Source: an uncultured Rhodanobacter sp. (lineage in GTDB: Bacteria > Pseudomonadota > Gammaproteobacteria > Xanthomonadales > Rhodanobacteraceae). Taken from it: a stretch of DNA of 6,053 bases. The stretch covers positions 1 through 6,053 of the forward strand of contig CAIKJM010000159.1 in the NCBI GenBank assembly GCA_903827735.1, in the 5' to 3' direction. A program made the position numbers and the translations under genes. The notes beneath the pieces were generated by a model. The model was not told the DNA's origin. It ran no database searches and worked only from the letters and a program-made list of their open reading frames with translations. Below are positions 5,629-6,053 of this stretch, piece by piece; position 1 is the stretch's first letter; each line of letters opens with the position of its first letter.

Positions 5629-5806
5629 ACAGAAAGTCGATGGGGATATCGGCGGTCCCTGTGGGGATCGCCGGAGTCCAGAGAATCACAGGTCCGAATT
5701 CAAGCAAGTCCAGCGGCGGGGCGGACAGGACGTAACGGGAAGCCGTGGGCCTACTTATGCGTCGCGTCCATGTCGCACGCTCAATGTCCATGAAGGACAG
5801 GGTCAT
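5627..5806 (-). CDS. Small unknown protein (about 59 aa)
   Basis: The frame ends IPTGTADIPIDFL and a TAA that overlaps the ribosome binding site of the membrane-protein gene. The body (MDIERATWTRRISRPTASRY, then VLSAPPLDLLEFGPVILWTP) looks like real protein and is not obviously membrane-bound. The start is uncertain: GTG 5848 (73 aa), ATG 5806 (59 aa) or ATG 5791 (54 aa); none has a good ribosome binding site. I prefer 5806 because the GTG falls inside the large hairpin that follows the upstream stop. The upstream limit in this frame is a TGA near 5875. I recognise no family; the lack of a binding site may mean translation is coupled, or that the true N-terminus has been lost. Confidence 0.55.
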   Translation of the reverse strand: MTLSFMDIERATWTRRISRPTASRYVLSAPPLDLLEFGPVILWTPAIPTGTADIPIDFL

Positions 5807-5827
5807 GCGATTTGTTGGTGGGCCGGC

Positions 5828-5889
5828 AGCCGCGCGGGAGAACAGCACGGGCGACTGGGCCCAGTCGCCTGCTCACGCCCCGCGCGGCT
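5828..5889. repeat. Nested inverted repeat / composite stem-loop with a 20-bp perfect palindrome at its core
   Basis: An 11-bp perfect inverted repeat, AGCCGCGCGGG (5828-5838) and CCCGCGCGGCT (5879-5889), encloses a 4-bp pair AGCA/TGCT (5844-5847, 5870-5873) and a perfect 20-bp palindrome at 5850-5869 (half-site GGCGACTGGG). All three are almost concentric. As RNA this folds into one long GC-rich stem with small internal loops. It starts on the base right after the stop codon of the right-edge gene on the - strand. There is no T-run, so it is not a standard terminator; an RNA-stability hairpin, an attenuator, a dyad for a DNA-binding protein, or the remains of a mobile-element end are all possible. 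Confidence 0.75.
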
Positions 5890-5903
5890 TCAGCGCGGCT
5901 TCA
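5882..5903. repeat. 11-bp tandem direct repeat across a stop codon
   Basis: GCGCGGCTTCA is repeated twice without a gap. On the coding (-) strand this is TGAAGCCGCGC twice; the second copy supplies the TGA stop of the right-edge gene and the right arm of the nested inverted repeat. The first copy, read one base off, encodes MKPR at the protein's end. Confidence 0.75.
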
Positions 5904-6053
5904 TGTTCCGCTTAGCACTCTCACGATCAGCTTTGCTGACCACCTGCCGGATTGCCTCCAGACGATAGCGGCCGTTCGAAAACCGTGTACGACTGAGCAG
6001 CAAGGCCGTGAGGGCATCGGCCAGATCCGCTCGCGCGGCCCGCAGCGCCGGGA
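5890..6053 (-). CDS. C-terminal 53 residues of an unidentified gene (partial)
   Basis: The - strand frame open from the right edge gives ALRAARADLADALTALLLSR, then a Phe-Ser-Asn-Gly stretch, YRLEAIRQVVSKADRESAKR and NMKPR, stopping at TGA (5890-5892). The other two - frames give non-protein-like sequence. It is a helical, Ala/Leu/Arg-rich, basic C-terminus of a gene that begins outside the window. I do not recognise the family. It is first in the visible - strand series and is followed at once by the nested hairpin. Confidence 0.7.
   Translation of the reverse strand, partial: PALRAARADLADALTALLLSRTRFSNGRYRLEAIRQVVSKADRESAKRNMKPR

Noticed and set aside
5786..5880. 31-codon - strand frame starting GTG near 5876 after the right-edge gene
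   Set aside because: It lies mainly in the hairpin and overlaps the better-supported small gene; the peptide (MSRRLGPVARAVLPRGC...) has no supporting signal.
5615..5968. 117-aa open frame on the + strand
   Set aside because: It runs opposite to a consistent - strand gene series with linked ribosome binding sites and has an unprotein-like Gly/Arg-rich composition; it is an antisense shadow.
1..6053. CRISPR array, tRNA, rRNA, transposase or integrase
   Set aside because: No regularly spaced repeats, no cloverleaf-like or rRNA sequence, and no recognisable recombinase motifs were seen on either strand.

Overview
The window is a junction between two blocks that point at each other. On the left (about 1-3901) three genes lie on the + strand in moderate-GC, locally AT-rich DNA. 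On the right (about 4032-6053) a series of closely packed genes runs on the - strand in clearly GC-richer DNA with strong codon-position bias. The genes suggest a Gram-negative, proteobacteria-like host: one protein has a classical Sec signal peptide for export to the periplasm, and the right block has the compact, mostly unrecognised gene content of a plasmid, integrative element or genomic island. No integrase, transposase, tRNA or attachment site is visible, so the mobile-element reading is inference.

Left block: the last 16 codons of an unidentified gene (ends at 52); then an FMN-dependent alpha-hydroxy-acid dehydrogenase of the lactate/mandelate/glycolate-oxidase family (140-1246, GTG start); then a JmjC/cupin-8 Fe(II)/2-oxoglutarate oxygenase resembling FIH (to 2585), probably starting at a TTG at 1296 rather than the ATG at 1215. 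These two, and perhaps the clipped upstream gene, look like one transcription unit joining a hydroxylase to an alpha-hydroxy-acid oxidase, as in tailoring of a metabolite or peptide. After 110 bases comes a separate gene (2696-3901) for a full-length exported protein that resembles the erythromycin-esterase/ChaN/TIKI fold, with the usual first-motif Glu replaced.

Right block, read on the - strand from the right edge: the C-terminus of an unknown gene (stop 5890-5892); an elaborate nested hairpin directly after that stop (5828-5889); a small unknown protein ending at 5627; a two-helix membrane protein (5281-5616) whose ribosome binding site overlaps the previous stop; an unknown cytosolic protein (4569-5129) preceded by about 200 bases that still look coding but in two different frames, suggesting a one-base frameshift at a G4 tract; and finally a 159-aa protein with an apparent MbcA/ParS-type (DUF2384) toxin-binding domain but no visible HTH domain and no RES toxin beside it (4032-4511).

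Most worth following up: the oxidase/JmjC pair with its CX3CX2C cysteine cluster, the frame switch at 5276-5279, the nested dyad at 5828-5889, and the DUF2384-like protein with its unusual N-terminus. No complete new system is proved by this window; both blocks run off the edges.
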